A DNA stretch of 64,000 nt from Spongorhabdus nitratireducens (lineage in GTDB: Bacteria > Pseudomonadota > Gammaproteobacteria > Pseudomonadales > Endozoicomonadaceae), in the NCBI GenBank assembly GCA_947387575.1, contig CANDOC010000010.1, positions 62,001-126,000 on the forward strand. Reading direction: 5' to 3'. The notes below the pieces were generated by a model that had not been told where the DNA came from, ran no database searches, and was given only the letters and a program-made list of their open reading frames with translations. Positions 19,186 to 27,763 of this stretch are shown one piece after another (the stretch's first letter is position 1; each line of letters starts with the position of its first letter). The translations under genes were made by a program, and so were the position numbers.

Positions 19186-19983
19186 TTACAGGGCGCGAAT
19201 AATGCCACCCTCAACCCGCAGAGACTGACCATTCATTGCACGGTTACTGGTCAGATAAACGGTAGCCTTGGCCACTTCCTCGACAGCAACAAAACGCTGC
19301 AGCAGTGAAGTCGGCTCATGATCAGCAAAGTAGTTGCTAATCAGTTCTTCAGTGGACTTGCCTTCTTTTTCAGCCAACGTGTCAAAGTAGTTTTCGACAC
19401 CTTCAGTCCAGGTCGGGCCCGGCAGAACCGAGTTGATCGTTACATTCTTGCTTTTGGTCAGTTCGGACAGCGCACGGGAAAGCGACAACAGCGCTGTTTT
19501 GGTGACAGAGTAATGCACCATCTGTCCCAGTGGTTTAATCGCACACTCGGAAGAAATATTGACGATACGGCCAAAATCACGCTCCAGCATTTCCGGCAAT
19601 AGCGCACGAGACAAACGCACCGCACTCAGAATATTCACATTGAAGTAATGCATCCATTCATCATCACTGATGTCCTCGAATGCCTTCACTTCAAAAATGC
19701 CGGTGTTATTAACCAGAATATCGACCCCGCCTTCAGACTTCAGCTGTGAAATCAGAGCATCAGACTGTTCGGCACTGGACAAATCTGCCGCAGCAACTTT
19801 TGCCCGGCCTGCAGCATCACACTCTGCCGCCAGCTCATCAGCAATCACCTGGCAACGCTCAGCACTGCGGCCATTAATATAAACAACAGCGCCTTCTTTC
19901 AGGTAGGCAGTAGCCACTGCTTTACCAATACCACTGGTAGAACCGGTAACCAGAACGCGTTTACCTGCCAGTTCGAGATCCAT
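19186..19983 (-). CDS. Short-chain dehydrogenase/reductase
   Basis: A 265-residue classical SDR, using NAD(P)H on an unknown carbonyl or alcohol. The cofactor motif TGSTSGIG is at residues 13-20, NNTG follows, and the catalytic Ser and YSVTK motif appear in order (NISSECAIKPLGQMVHYSVTK). The Arg after the second strand (NGRS) suggests NADP preference. It ends convergently to the LysR gene and lies downstream of the efflux pair on the same strand, with a hairpin between them. Confidence 0.85.
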   Translation of the reverse strand: MDLELAGKRVLVTGSTSGIGKAVATAYLKEGAVVYINGRSAERCQVIADELAAECDAAGRAKVAAADLSSAEQSDALISQLKSEGGVDILVNNTGIFEVKAFEDISDDEWMHYFNVNILSAVRLSRALLPEMLERDFGRIVNISSECAIKPLGQMVHYSVTKTALLSLSRALSELTKSKNVTINSVLPGPTWTEGVENYFDTLAEKEGKSTEELISNYFADHEPTSLLQRFVAVEEVAKATVYLTSNRAMNGQSLRVEGGIIRAL

Positions 19984-20093
19984 AACAACACCACCAACAA
20001 GATTGGAAAACGGCTGAAGTGTAGGGACTTAGTTCGATAATAGGAAATAAGTTATTGTGATGACTTTAATAATACTTTGTTATCAAAAGTTCA

Positions 20094-20115
20094 GGCTTAT
20101 CATGGAAGATAAGCC
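20094..20115 (-). terminator. Hairpin downstream of the efflux pair
   Basis: GGCTTATC (20094-20101) and GATAAGCC (20108-20115) pair around a 6-nt loop. On the minus strand TGAACTTTTG follows, a weak U tract. It probably ends the emrA-emrB-like transcript before the SDR gene. Confidence 0.45.
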
Positions 20116-20153
20116 CGAATATCAGCATTCAAATATTATTGATCAGGCTGGCA

Positions 20154-21716
20154 TCAGTTTTGTTTCTGAGATGCTTCAGCCCCCATCCCCAGCACAGCAA
20201 GAACCCCCAGCCCCAGAAATACAGCAACAACAAGAAATGCATCACTGAACGCCATAATGCCACCTTCGCGGGCCACCTGTTGCATAATCAGTGCAAGGTC
20301 TTGCTGATGAGTCAGGTTTGGAAGCAGCTCCTGCAACCGGCTAATGTAGTCCAGTGTCGTTTGACTGTAGGGTGATAAACCCTCAGCAATCCTCACTTCA
20401 TGAAAAGTGGTGCGACGATCAATCATGGTCGACAGCAGTGCGATCCCCATAGCTCCAGCCAGATTACGGCTGGTATTGAAGACACTGGAAGCCGAAGGAA
20501 TATCTTTCATCTCCAGCCGGGATGTCGTCAATACAGACAACGGAATCATAATAAAGGGCTGACCTATAGCTCTGATAACCAGACTCAACCTGAACTGATC
20601 ACCGGAATAGTCCATAGTCATAAACGAGTTCATCAGCGCGCTGCCAGCAAACATCATTAACCCAAACAGACATAACCAGCGTTTGTCGAGGCGGGTCATC
20701 AGGGCTGGTAACAGAGGAATCAACAACAACTGTGGTATGCCGCCCCATAGCATGACCTCACCAATACTGAGTGAGTCGTAGCCCTGAATCTGCGACAGAT
20801 ACATCGGCAACAGAAACACCGAGCCATACATCGCCAGCCCCATCGAACTGTTAGCGAGAGTTCCCAACAAGAACTGCCGCTGCCCCAAAATTCTGAGGTT
20901 TAGCAGAGGGTCACGACGGGTCAGCTGGTAATAGACAAACATCGATAGAGCAATACTGGAGATAAAAGCCATCAATACGATTTCGTGCGACTCAAACCAG
21001 TTATTGCGGTTGCCATCTTCCAGTACATACTCCAGCGTTGCCAATCCAATAGACAGACTGATGATGCCCGGCCAGTCGGCATTTTTCAGTCGTTCCAGTC
21101 GCATGGGCTCTGAATCCAGAGCATATCGCAACATGGAAAAAACCATCAGCCCGGGCAGGAAGTTAATATAGAAAATCAGATGCCAGCTGAAATGTTCGGT
21201 TAACCAGCCACCCAGTGTCGGCCCAACGGAAGGTGCAAAGACAGAAGCAAATGAAAACAACGCCATACCCGCAGGCTGCTGTGATGTTGGTAACCGGGTC
21301 CGAATCAAACTGAATGCCAGCGGAATCAGGGGTGCCACTGCAACCCCCTGCAGCACCCGGAACAGAATCATCGAGTTAAGGCTCCAGGCCAGCCCACAAA
21401 GCGCGGAAGCCACCACAAAACCGGAAACACTCCAGAGCAGATACCGACGCAGACCAAACACACTGGCCAGCCAGGCACTGAGCGGAATCATCACGATTTC
21501 CGCAATCATATAGGAGGTGGAAATCCACGATCCTTCCGACACAGTCGCCGACAATGAACCCTGAATATCGGCCAGTGACGAGTTGATAATCTGGATATCC
21601 AGAATGGCAATAAAAGCACCCAGCACCATGCCGAAAACGGCAATCCAGTCCCGTTGCGATGCTTTTATTTCAATATCAGCAGTTGTCGCAGGCTCCGCAG
21701 CCACACTTGCAGACAT
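20154..21716 (-). CDS. DHA2-family multidrug efflux MFS transporter (EmrB-like)
   Basis: A 520-residue protein with about 14 membrane helices, the inner-membrane proton antiporter of a tripartite pump. The N-terminal helix carries LDIQIINSSLADI, the EmrB/QacA type 'LD...N.ALP.I' motif with changed residues. The RYLLWSVSGFVVASALCG helix and SVGPTLGGWLTEHFSWHLIF (motif C region) follow. It is one base downstream of the membrane-fusion gene, so the two act together. The substrate cannot be read from the sequence. Confidence 0.9.
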   Translation of the reverse strand: MSASVAAEPATTADIEIKASQRDWIAVFGMVLGAFIAILDIQIINSSLADIQGSLSATVSEGSWISTSYMIAEIVMIPLSAWLASVFGLRRYLLWSVSGFVVASALCGLAWSLNSMILFRVLQGVAVAPLIPLAFSLIRTRLPTSQQPAGMALFSFASVFAPSVGPTLGGWLTEHFSWHLIFYINFLPGLMVFSMLRYALDSEPMRLERLKNADWPGIISLSIGLATLEYVLEDGNRNNWFESHEIVLMAFISSIALSMFVYYQLTRRDPLLNLRILGQRQFLLGTLANSSMGLAMYGSVFLLPMYLSQIQGYDSLSIGEVMLWGGIPQLLLIPLLPALMTRLDKRWLCLFGLMMFAGSALMNSFMTMDYSGDQFRLSLVIRAIGQPFIMIPLSVLTTSRLEMKDIPSASSVFNTSRNLAGAMGIALLSTMIDRRTTFHEVRIAEGLSPYSQTTLDYISRLQELLPNLTHQQDLALIMQQVAREGGIMAFSDAFLVVAVFLGLGVLAVLGMGAEASQKQN

Positions 21717-21717
21717 T

Positions 21718-22824
21718 TCAGAGTCCTGCCAGTTGCTGGCTGTCTGCAGCGACAGATGTCTGGTTATTCTGTGTCACCACAAGCGCTTTGATATCAACCG
21801 ACGCTGCACGGGTATCAACCGTTGCAACAACTGACATACCCGCCCGCAATTTACCCGCCAACGGCTGATCAGCCGGAATCACAATCTTGACCGGAATACG
21901 CTGCACAATCTTGGTGAAGTTACCGGTCGCATTTTCCGGCGGTAACAGACTGAAACGGGCACCACTGGCAGGCCACAGGCTATCGATATAACCGGTGACA
22001 GGCTCACCCGGGAACGCATCAATTTCCAGTGTTACCGGCTGACCTACCTGCATACTTCCAATCTGGGTTTCCTTGAAGTTGGCTGTCACCCAGACCGTGT
22101 CACTGTCTACCAGACTGAACAGGACCGAACCATTTTTCAGTAACTGGCCATCTTTTACCTGACGCTGACCGATAATGCCGGTACGCGGTGCACGAATAAT
22201 AGTTTCATTCAGTTTCTGCTGAGCAATAGCCAGACCGGTTTTAGATTCCTGTAAAGACGCCTGGGCTGCATTTACCTGACTATCAATAACCGCCAGCTGA
22301 CGTCGGGTTGATTCCAGACTGGCTTTTCGAGCCTGCAAAGTAGCGCCGGCTTTGCGTTCCGCTGCCCGGGCATCATCCAGTGCATCACGGGAAGAAGCAC
22401 CCTTTTTGAACAATCGGCTAATCCGCTCCAGGTCGGCAACGGCCAGATCTCGATCCGCTTTGGACGCACTCAACTCGGCAATCGCAACTTCAATTCTGGA
22501 CTGCTGCAACTGGCGCTGTGAATGCAGCTGGGTAATAGCCGCTTCTGCAGATGCCACCTCGGCCTGATGCTCGTTAACCTTGAGCCGGTAATCAACATCC
22601 TCAATCCGGGCCAGCACATCACCTTCCTCAACTCGCTGATTATCCTGAATCCAACCAGCTTCAGCGTAACCGGCCTGTTTGGTACTGATATAAACGATAT
22701 CTGACTGCAGATAGGCATTGTCAGTGCTTTCCATAAAGCGCCCTGCCTGCCACCAGTAACCTCCGGTACCTGCTGCAACGGCAGCGACAAGCCCAAGTAC
22801 AACCAGCTTTTTGATATTTGGCAT
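21718..22824 (-). CDS. HlyD-family membrane fusion protein (EmrA-like)
   Basis: Periplasmic adaptor linking the EmrB-like transporter to an outer-membrane channel. I use ATG 22824 (MPNIKKLVVLGLVAAVAAG), giving 368 residues; a longer frame to 22884 lacks support. There is a single N-terminal membrane helix, then a lipoyl half-motif (YISTKQAGYAEAGWIQDNQR), a long coiled-coil hairpin (about residues 90-190), the returning lipoyl half (IIRAPRTGIIGQRQVKDGQL) and a beta-barrel. It is the first gene of the efflux operon and diverges from a LysR gene. Confidence 0.88.
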   Translation of the reverse strand: MPNIKKLVVLGLVAAVAAGTGGYWWQAGRFMESTDNAYLQSDIVYISTKQAGYAEAGWIQDNQRVEEGDVLARIEDVDYRLKVNEHQAEVASAEAAITQLHSQRQLQQSRIEVAIAELSASKADRDLAVADLERISRLFKKGASSRDALDDARAAERKAGATLQARKASLESTRRQLAVIDSQVNAAQASLQESKTGLAIAQQKLNETIIRAPRTGIIGQRQVKDGQLLKNGSVLFSLVDSDTVWVTANFKETQIGSMQVGQPVTLEIDAFPGEPVTGYIDSLWPASGARFSLLPPENATGNFTKIVQRIPVKIVIPADQPLAGKLRAGMSVVATVDTRAASVDIKALVVTQNNQTSVAADSQQLAGL

Positions 22825-23060
22825 CTGACTACTCTGAGTTAATAGCGCCCGGCAAGTGAAAACAGCGCCAGTATTGAAAGACAAGACTGCACGAATACAC
22901 CAGCCAGATTCAGCGGCGTTTATTCACAGCAGAGGGAAAACGGTAAGAAAGAACCAGCATCAAATGGATAAACGAAAGCCAGCCCTGAAGATTTTGAAAA
23001 ATGCTACCATTGTTGCCTGAAATAGATTAGCCAGCTTTTTTTCAACACAGCGTTCCATTC

Positions 23061-24008
23061 ATGCAACAAAGCCACGATCTTAATGAAGCCCTGATTTTTG
23101 TCAGTATTGTTGAAGCCGGCAGTATGACAGCCGCAGCCGAACGTCTGGGTATGCAGAAATCAACTGTCAGTCGCCGCCTGTCAGCTATGGAGCAACGCAT
23201 AGGTGTTCGTCTGCTACAGCGCTCCACCCGAAAAAATGTGCTGACAGAAATTGGCGAAGGTCATTACCAGCGCTGTCGCCAGATCGTTCAGGCCTTCAAG
23301 GAAGCTGAAAACATCCTGCAAACTCACAAGGAGGAACCCTCCGGAAAACTAAACGTGGTTGTACCTATCGAGGTAGGACAGTTATTCTTCGCCCGCTTTC
23401 TGGGTGCATTTGTACAACGCTGGCCAAAAGTCTCGCTCAATGTCGAATTATCCAATCGCCGGATTGATTTCAGGGAGGAAGATATCGATCTGGCGCTCGG
23501 GTTACAGCCACCCAATGACCAGAACCTGGTGTGCCGGCAGATAAAGGCTTCACCTTCACGCCTTGTGGCTTCGCCGCGCTATGTTCAGGCCCGACAAATA
23601 AGACATCCGTCAGATATTACAGCCATGAACTGTATTGCCATGAATTCAGCTCATATGGAGCATCAGTTCGACTGGATCTTTACCCGGAAGCAGGAGTCGG
23701 TTTCTGTCGACGTTAACAGTAATCTGAGCTTTAACAACATAACAGCTGTCCGAGAAGCCACGATTGCCGGTGCAGGTATTGCCCTGCTGCCGGAGCTGAT
23801 TGTCGAGAAATCACTGCAGCAAAAAGAGCTGCTGTTGTTATTGCCCGAATGGTCACTGCCTGACCGTTATATTTATGCTATTTATCCGCCGCGACACTTT
23901 ATGCCACTGGCTCTGCGCACCTTGCTGGATGAAATATCGGCTGATATTCAGAATTCAGAGCACGGTTATCCCGGCACTATCCAGCATGAGCAAACCCGAA
24001 CCAAATAG
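23061..24008 (+). CDS. LysR-family transcriptional regulator
   Basis: A 315-residue regulator with helix-turn-helix GSMTAAAERLGMQKSTVSRR near residues 20-40 and a C-terminal effector domain. It resembles the LysR subgroup often found beside efflux and redox genes. It is divergent from the EmrAB-like operon (236 bp between starts), which it probably regulates. The region between is AT-rich but I could not single out an operator. Confidence 0.85.
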   Translation: MQQSHDLNEALIFVSIVEAGSMTAAAERLGMQKSTVSRRLSAMEQRIGVRLLQRSTRKNVLTEIGEGHYQRCRQIVQAFKEAENILQTHKEEPSGKLNVVVPIEVGQLFFARFLGAFVQRWPKVSLNVELSNRRIDFREEDIDLALGLQPPNDQNLVCRQIKASPSRLVASPRYVQARQIRHPSDITAMNCIAMNSAHMEHQFDWIFTRKQESVSVDVNSNLSFNNITAVREATIAGAGIALLPELIVEKSLQQKELLLLLPEWSLPDRYIYAIYPPRHFMPLALRTLLDEISADIQNSEHGYPGTIQHEQTRTK

Positions 24009-24011
24009 CTG

Positions 24012-24046
24012 GAGAGTGTTCATAAACCTTGTTTATGAACACTCTC
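24012..24046. terminator. 16-bp perfect palindrome between convergent genes
   Basis: GAGAGTGTTCATAAAC (24012-24027) and GTTTATGAACACTCTC (24031-24046) are perfectly complementary with a 3-nt loop. The hairpin is very stable but has no U tract in either direction. It lies between the LysR stop and the M48 protease stop, where a bidirectional 3'-end hairpin would be expected. Confidence 0.6.
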
Positions 24047-24061
24047 ACGACCGGACAGGTG

Positions 24062-24883
24062 TCAGGTACGGTTGGCAGACGACTTATAGAGTGGAAGCAC
24101 CTTTGGAATATTATGCTTTAATCCTTCAATACGAGTAGACGTCGAGGGGTGCGTACTCAAGAATTCGGGCGGGCGTTGACCGCCTCCCTTACTCATTTTC
24201 TGCCACAGGGATACTGCGGCTTCCGGGTCATAGCCAGCACGGGCCATAAGCTCCAACCCGATCAGGTCGGCTTCTGCTTCAGCTGTTCTGCTGTTGGGCA
24301 AAGTAATGGCGACATCAGCCACCTGACGTGCCAGGTTCATATGATCCTGCTCCAGCCCTGCCGCGGCACCTACTGCCATCAACCCAAAATTAACCGCATA
24401 AGCCCGGGACATGGATTCTCGACCATGTTCCCGCAGTGCGTGAGCCATTTCATGACCCATAATGGCGGCGATTTCTGCATCAGAAAGGTTCAGTTTTTTG
24501 ATAATGCCACTGTAAAACATGATCTTGCCACCCGGCATACAGTAGGCATTCAGTTCATCTTTTTGCAGCAGGTTAACCTCCCACTTCCACTGTTTGGCAT
24601 CACGACGGAAAGTGCCAACCTGCGCCACCAACCGGTCGGCAATCTTGTTCAGTCGTGCAACGGTTGCTGCATCACGATTGAGGGTTCGTTTCTGCTCTGC
24701 TTCAGCCAGCTGTTCCTTATAAGCCTGCGATGACATCTGGTCGACCTGTCTGGTACTCAGCAGCATAAACATCGACTGCTCACGCCCGACCCCGACGGCT
24801 CCACCCGACGTTGTACTGACCGACTGGCACCCAGCGACAAGCGAAAGCACACCGGCCATAGCAATAATTGCAAGTTTCTTCAT
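24062..24883 (-). CDS. M48-family metalloprotease, lipoprotein (LoiP/YggG-like)
   Basis: Probable periplasmic zinc protease anchored in a membrane by lipid. The start is ATG 24883 (MKKLAIIAMAGVLSLVAGC), which places a lipobox at LVAGC with Cys19; the frame upstream adds 14 residues. The zinc motif HEMAH followed by ALREHG, and the downstream EAEADLIGLELMARAGYDP segment with the third ligand, define the M48 family. Length (273) matches LoiP-like proteins. In E. coli such proteases act in envelope quality control; the target here is unknown. Confidence 0.88.
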   Translation of the reverse strand: MKKLAIIAMAGVLSLVAGCQSVSTTSGGAVGVGREQSMFMLLSTRQVDQMSSQAYKEQLAEAEQKRTLNRDAATVARLNKIADRLVAQVGTFRRDAKQWKWEVNLLQKDELNAYCMPGGKIMFYSGIIKKLNLSDAEIAAIMGHEMAHALREHGRESMSRAYAVNFGLMAVGAAAGLEQDHMNLARQVADVAITLPNSRTAEAEADLIGLELMARAGYDPEAAVSLWQKMSKGGGQRPPEFLSTHPSTSTRIEGLKHNIPKVLPLYKSSANRT

Positions 24884-25134
24884 ACCACGATCCTTTCGGA
24901 ATACCCCTTTATTTTGTAATGACACTATTTACTAATGTTGTTTTTGTGAAATGTTCAAGCGGCTGATAACAAAAATATTGTCTGCTTTTATTCAAAACGC
25001 CTGCTCTTTTGTTGTTGGTCGCTTGTTGATTATTATTTGACTGTCCTACCTTACTATTCCATAGCCGGCAGGTCACTCCACCAGGAGTCCGTTCCTGGTA
25101 CTTGATACAATCAACATACAGGCAGTCAGGCACA

Positions 25135-25899
25135 ATGGGTCAGCAAACACGCCAGGAAGCGATTTTAAAATATGTCACGGAGTGTGGCTTCGTCAGCATT
25201 GACGATCTGGCACAAAGGTTTCACGTCACCCCGCAAACCATTCGCCGGGATATTCAGCATCTGGCCGATGAACAAAAGCTGAAGCGCCTGCACGGCGGTG
25301 TGCAGGCACTACAGACCAGCACGGTTAACACCGCCTACCGCACCCGTCAGCAATGGCAGCGTCAGGAAAAACATCTGATAGCACAGACAGTAGCCCGTAA
25401 TATTCCTGACCACTGCTCGCTGTTTCTCAATATCGGCACCACCACCGAGGCCATTGCCAGAGAGCTGCAACATCATAAAGGGCTGCGAATTATCACCAAT
25501 AATATGAATGTGGCCGCGATTCTCAGTGAAAAAGATGACTTCAGCATATTGATTGCCGGAGGCAATGTCCGCAACGATGGCGGCATTGTAGGCCAGTCCA
25601 CTAGCCACTTTATTGAACAGTTCCGGACTGATTTTGCTATTACCGGTGTCAGCGGAATTGCTCTCGACGGAGCCCTGCTGGATTTTGATTATCAGGAAGT
25701 GCTGGTGACTCGCACCATGCTGGCCCAGGCCCAGACCCGGCTGCTGGCGGCTGATTACAGCAAGTTCGGACGTAACGCACTGGTTCAGCTGGGGTCTCTG
25801 TCCAGTATTGATCAACTCTACACAGACCAGACGCCACCCGATGAGATCGTCGAACTAGCCAAAGGCAGTATCGATATCATAACCCCGGCTTCAGCCTGA
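25135..25899 (+). CDS. glpR: DeoR-family repressor GlpR
   Basis: Glycerol-3-phosphate-responsive repressor. The start at ATG 25135 (MGQQTRQEAILKYVTECG) gives 254 residues, close to E. coli GlpR (252); a longer frame from 25102 adds 11. The DeoR helix-turn-helix (FVSIDDLAQRFHVTPQTIRRD) is followed by a sugar-phosphate isomerase-like effector domain with NIGTTTEAIARE and GITALDG-type loops (GVSGIALDGALLDFD). The next gene is glpD, with GlpR-like operator sequence between them, which supports the assignment. Confidence 0.9.
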   Translation: MGQQTRQEAILKYVTECGFVSIDDLAQRFHVTPQTIRRDIQHLADEQKLKRLHGGVQALQTSTVNTAYRTRQQWQRQEKHLIAQTVARNIPDHCSLFLNIGTTTEAIARELQHHKGLRIITNNMNVAAILSEKDDFSILIAGGNVRNDGGIVGQSTSHFIEQFRTDFAITGVSGIALDGALLDFDYQEVLVTRTMLAQAQTRLLAADYSKFGRNALVQLGSLSSIDQLYTDQTPPDEIVELAKGSIDIITPASA

Positions 25900-25936
25900 T
25901 ATAGCTCAAAATCAGATTTTACCTCCTCACTCTGAA

Positions 25937-25970
25937 CTCCAGCCAATGAGGCTGGAGCCTTCATTTTTTC
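25937..25970 (+). terminator. Terminator after glpR
   Basis: CTCCAGCC (25937-25944) and GGCTGGAG (25950-25957) pair around AATGA, followed after a few bases by a run of six Ts (25964-25969). Confidence 0.7.
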
Positions 25971-26029
25971 CCTGTTTCTTCAGTCTGCACATTGCAAAAA
26001 TGTTCATTACAGCTGATCATTTAGCTATA

Positions 26030-26049
26030 GATTTTCATTTTTGAACATT
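26030..26049 (+). promoter_or_regulatory. GlpR-like operator upstream of glpD
   Basis: The 20 bases from 26030, a dyad with left half TTTTCATT and right half TTGAACATT, match 16 of 20 positions of the E. coli GlpR consensus WATKTTCGWTAWCGAACATW as I recall it. A second half-site, AATGTTCATT, begins at 25999. They lie 70 to 120 bp upstream of the glpD start. Confidence 0.6.
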
Positions 26050-26117
26050 TTTTTCATTATTGAATCTAAGTTAAAGCCAGAAGATTGCTGACTCGTAATA
26101 ATAATCCGGAGAGTATC

Positions 26118-27716
26118 GTGCAGACCTTATCCGAACCGTCTATTCCTTCTCCTCAGAATTCCGGACCAACAGCCCGGTTTTTACAGCAGGCCTCTGAGGG
26201 TACTGTTGAGGGCGCAATGCCTGAAACAGCACTGGACCTGCTGGTTATTGGCGGAGGAATTAACGGTACAGGAATCGCCAGAGATGCCGCAGGACGCGGG
26301 CTTTCTGTTCTACTGTGCGAACAGTCTGATCTGGCTTCAGCCACATCCTCTGCCAGTAGCAAACTGATTCATGGCGGGCTGCGCTATCTGGAACATCATG
26401 AATTCCGGCTGGTCAGCGAGGCACTGAAGGAACGGGAAGTATTACTCGGCTTGGCCCCTCATCTGGTCAAACCCATGCGGTTTATTCTGCCTCACGCTCC
26501 TCACCTGCGCCCGGCCTGGATGATCAGAATCGGTCTGTTTCTGTATGATTTTCTGGCCCGTCGTAAAACACTGCCCGGTAGCAAGGGCCTGAAATTCAAC
26601 GATGACTCACCCTTGAAACCGGCTTTCCGAAAAGGTTTCGAATACTCTGACTGCTGGGTTGACGATGCACGACTGGTGGTCAGCAATGCTATCGATATTG
26701 CTGAACTGGGCGGCACCGTATTGAACCGCACCCGGTGTGTCTCGGCAGTCAGGGAAGCAGAAGTCTGGAAAGTTACTCTGGAAGACTGCCTCACCTCACA
26801 GCAACATACGGTCTACAGCAAGGGGCTGGTCAATGCGGCAGGACCATGGGTAGCGAAAGTCATCAATAACAGCCTGCAGCAGAAGTCCCGCTATGGTATT
26901 CGCCTGATCAAGGGCAGCCATATCATCGTACCCCGCATGCACAAGGGTGACCGGGCCTATATTCTGCAAAACAAGGATCGTCGTATTGTTTTTGTGATCC
27001 CCTATCTCGAAAATCATACGGTTATCGGCACCACCGATGTGGAATATCAGGGTGATCCTTCCGATGTCACTATCTCGGCAGAAGAGACACAATACCTGCT
27101 TGATGTCGTTAATGATCACTTCCGGACTCAGCTGGAAACCGGGGATATTGTGAGCTCCTATTCAGGTGTGCGCCCTCTGTGTGATGATGAGTCCAACGAC
27201 CCCTCAGCTATCACCCGAGACTACACCGTTACTGTCGAAGATATGGAAGGCCACACGCCACTACTCAATGTTTTTGGTGGCAAACTGACGACCTATCGAA
27301 AGCTGGGTGAAGCCGCACTGGAACAGCTGCGCCCCTACTATCCATGGATGCAGCCGAAATGGACTGCAACAGAACCGCTTCCCGGTGGAGATCTGGGAAC
27401 AGCAACTTTCGGCCAGTTTCTGCGTAATCTGAAGCGGAACTATCACTGGCTACCACCGCACCTCTGTCGTCAGTATGCAACTCGTTATGGCAAGCGCTGC
27501 CTGAAATTGCTGGAGAACACACATTCACTCAATGATCTGGGTGATTACTTCGGCGGTGGACTATATGCCCGTGAAATAGACTACCTGGTCAGAAACGAAT
27601 GGGCGATGAGCGCCGATGATATTCTGTGGCGGCGTACCAAGGCAGGTCTGGAATTCAGTTCAGAGCAGAAAGCAAAACTGGAAGATTACCTGAAGCATCA
27701 TCATTCACTGGAATAA
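26118..27716 (+). CDS. glpD: Aerobic glycerol-3-phosphate dehydrogenase
   Basis: FAD-dependent, membrane-associated oxidation of sn-glycerol 3-phosphate to dihydroxyacetone phosphate, passing electrons to quinone. The dinucleotide-binding motif LLVIGGGINGTGIARDAAGR and the SSASSKLIHGGLRYLEH segment are typical. The start is uncertain. GTG 26118 follows GGAGAG and gives 532 residues, with a 33-residue N-terminal extension relative to E. coli. ATG 26217 (MPETALDLLVIGGG) matches the family start better. No glpF or glpK is adjacent, so glycerol uptake genes must be elsewhere. Confidence 0.93.
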   Translation: MQTLSEPSIPSPQNSGPTARFLQQASEGTVEGAMPETALDLLVIGGGINGTGIARDAAGRGLSVLLCEQSDLASATSSASSKLIHGGLRYLEHHEFRLVSEALKEREVLLGLAPHLVKPMRFILPHAPHLRPAWMIRIGLFLYDFLARRKTLPGSKGLKFNDDSPLKPAFRKGFEYSDCWVDDARLVVSNAIDIAELGGTVLNRTRCVSAVREAEVWKVTLEDCLTSQQHTVYSKGLVNAAGPWVAKVINNSLQQKSRYGIRLIKGSHIIVPRMHKGDRAYILQNKDRRIVFVIPYLENHTVIGTTDVEYQGDPSDVTISAEETQYLLDVVNDHFRTQLETGDIVSSYSGVRPLCDDESNDPSAITRDYTVTVEDMEGHTPLLNVFGGKLTTYRKLGEAALEQLRPYYPWMQPKWTATEPLPGGDLGTATFGQFLRNLKRNYHWLPPHLCRQYATRYGKRCLKLLENTHSLNDLGDYFGGGLYAREIDYLVRNEWAMSADDILWRRTKAGLEFSSEQKAKLEDYLKHHHSLE

Positions 27717-27763
27717 AGTGAAAACAGAGACTTATTCAAGAAAGGTCAAAGGGAGCGAGCGGT

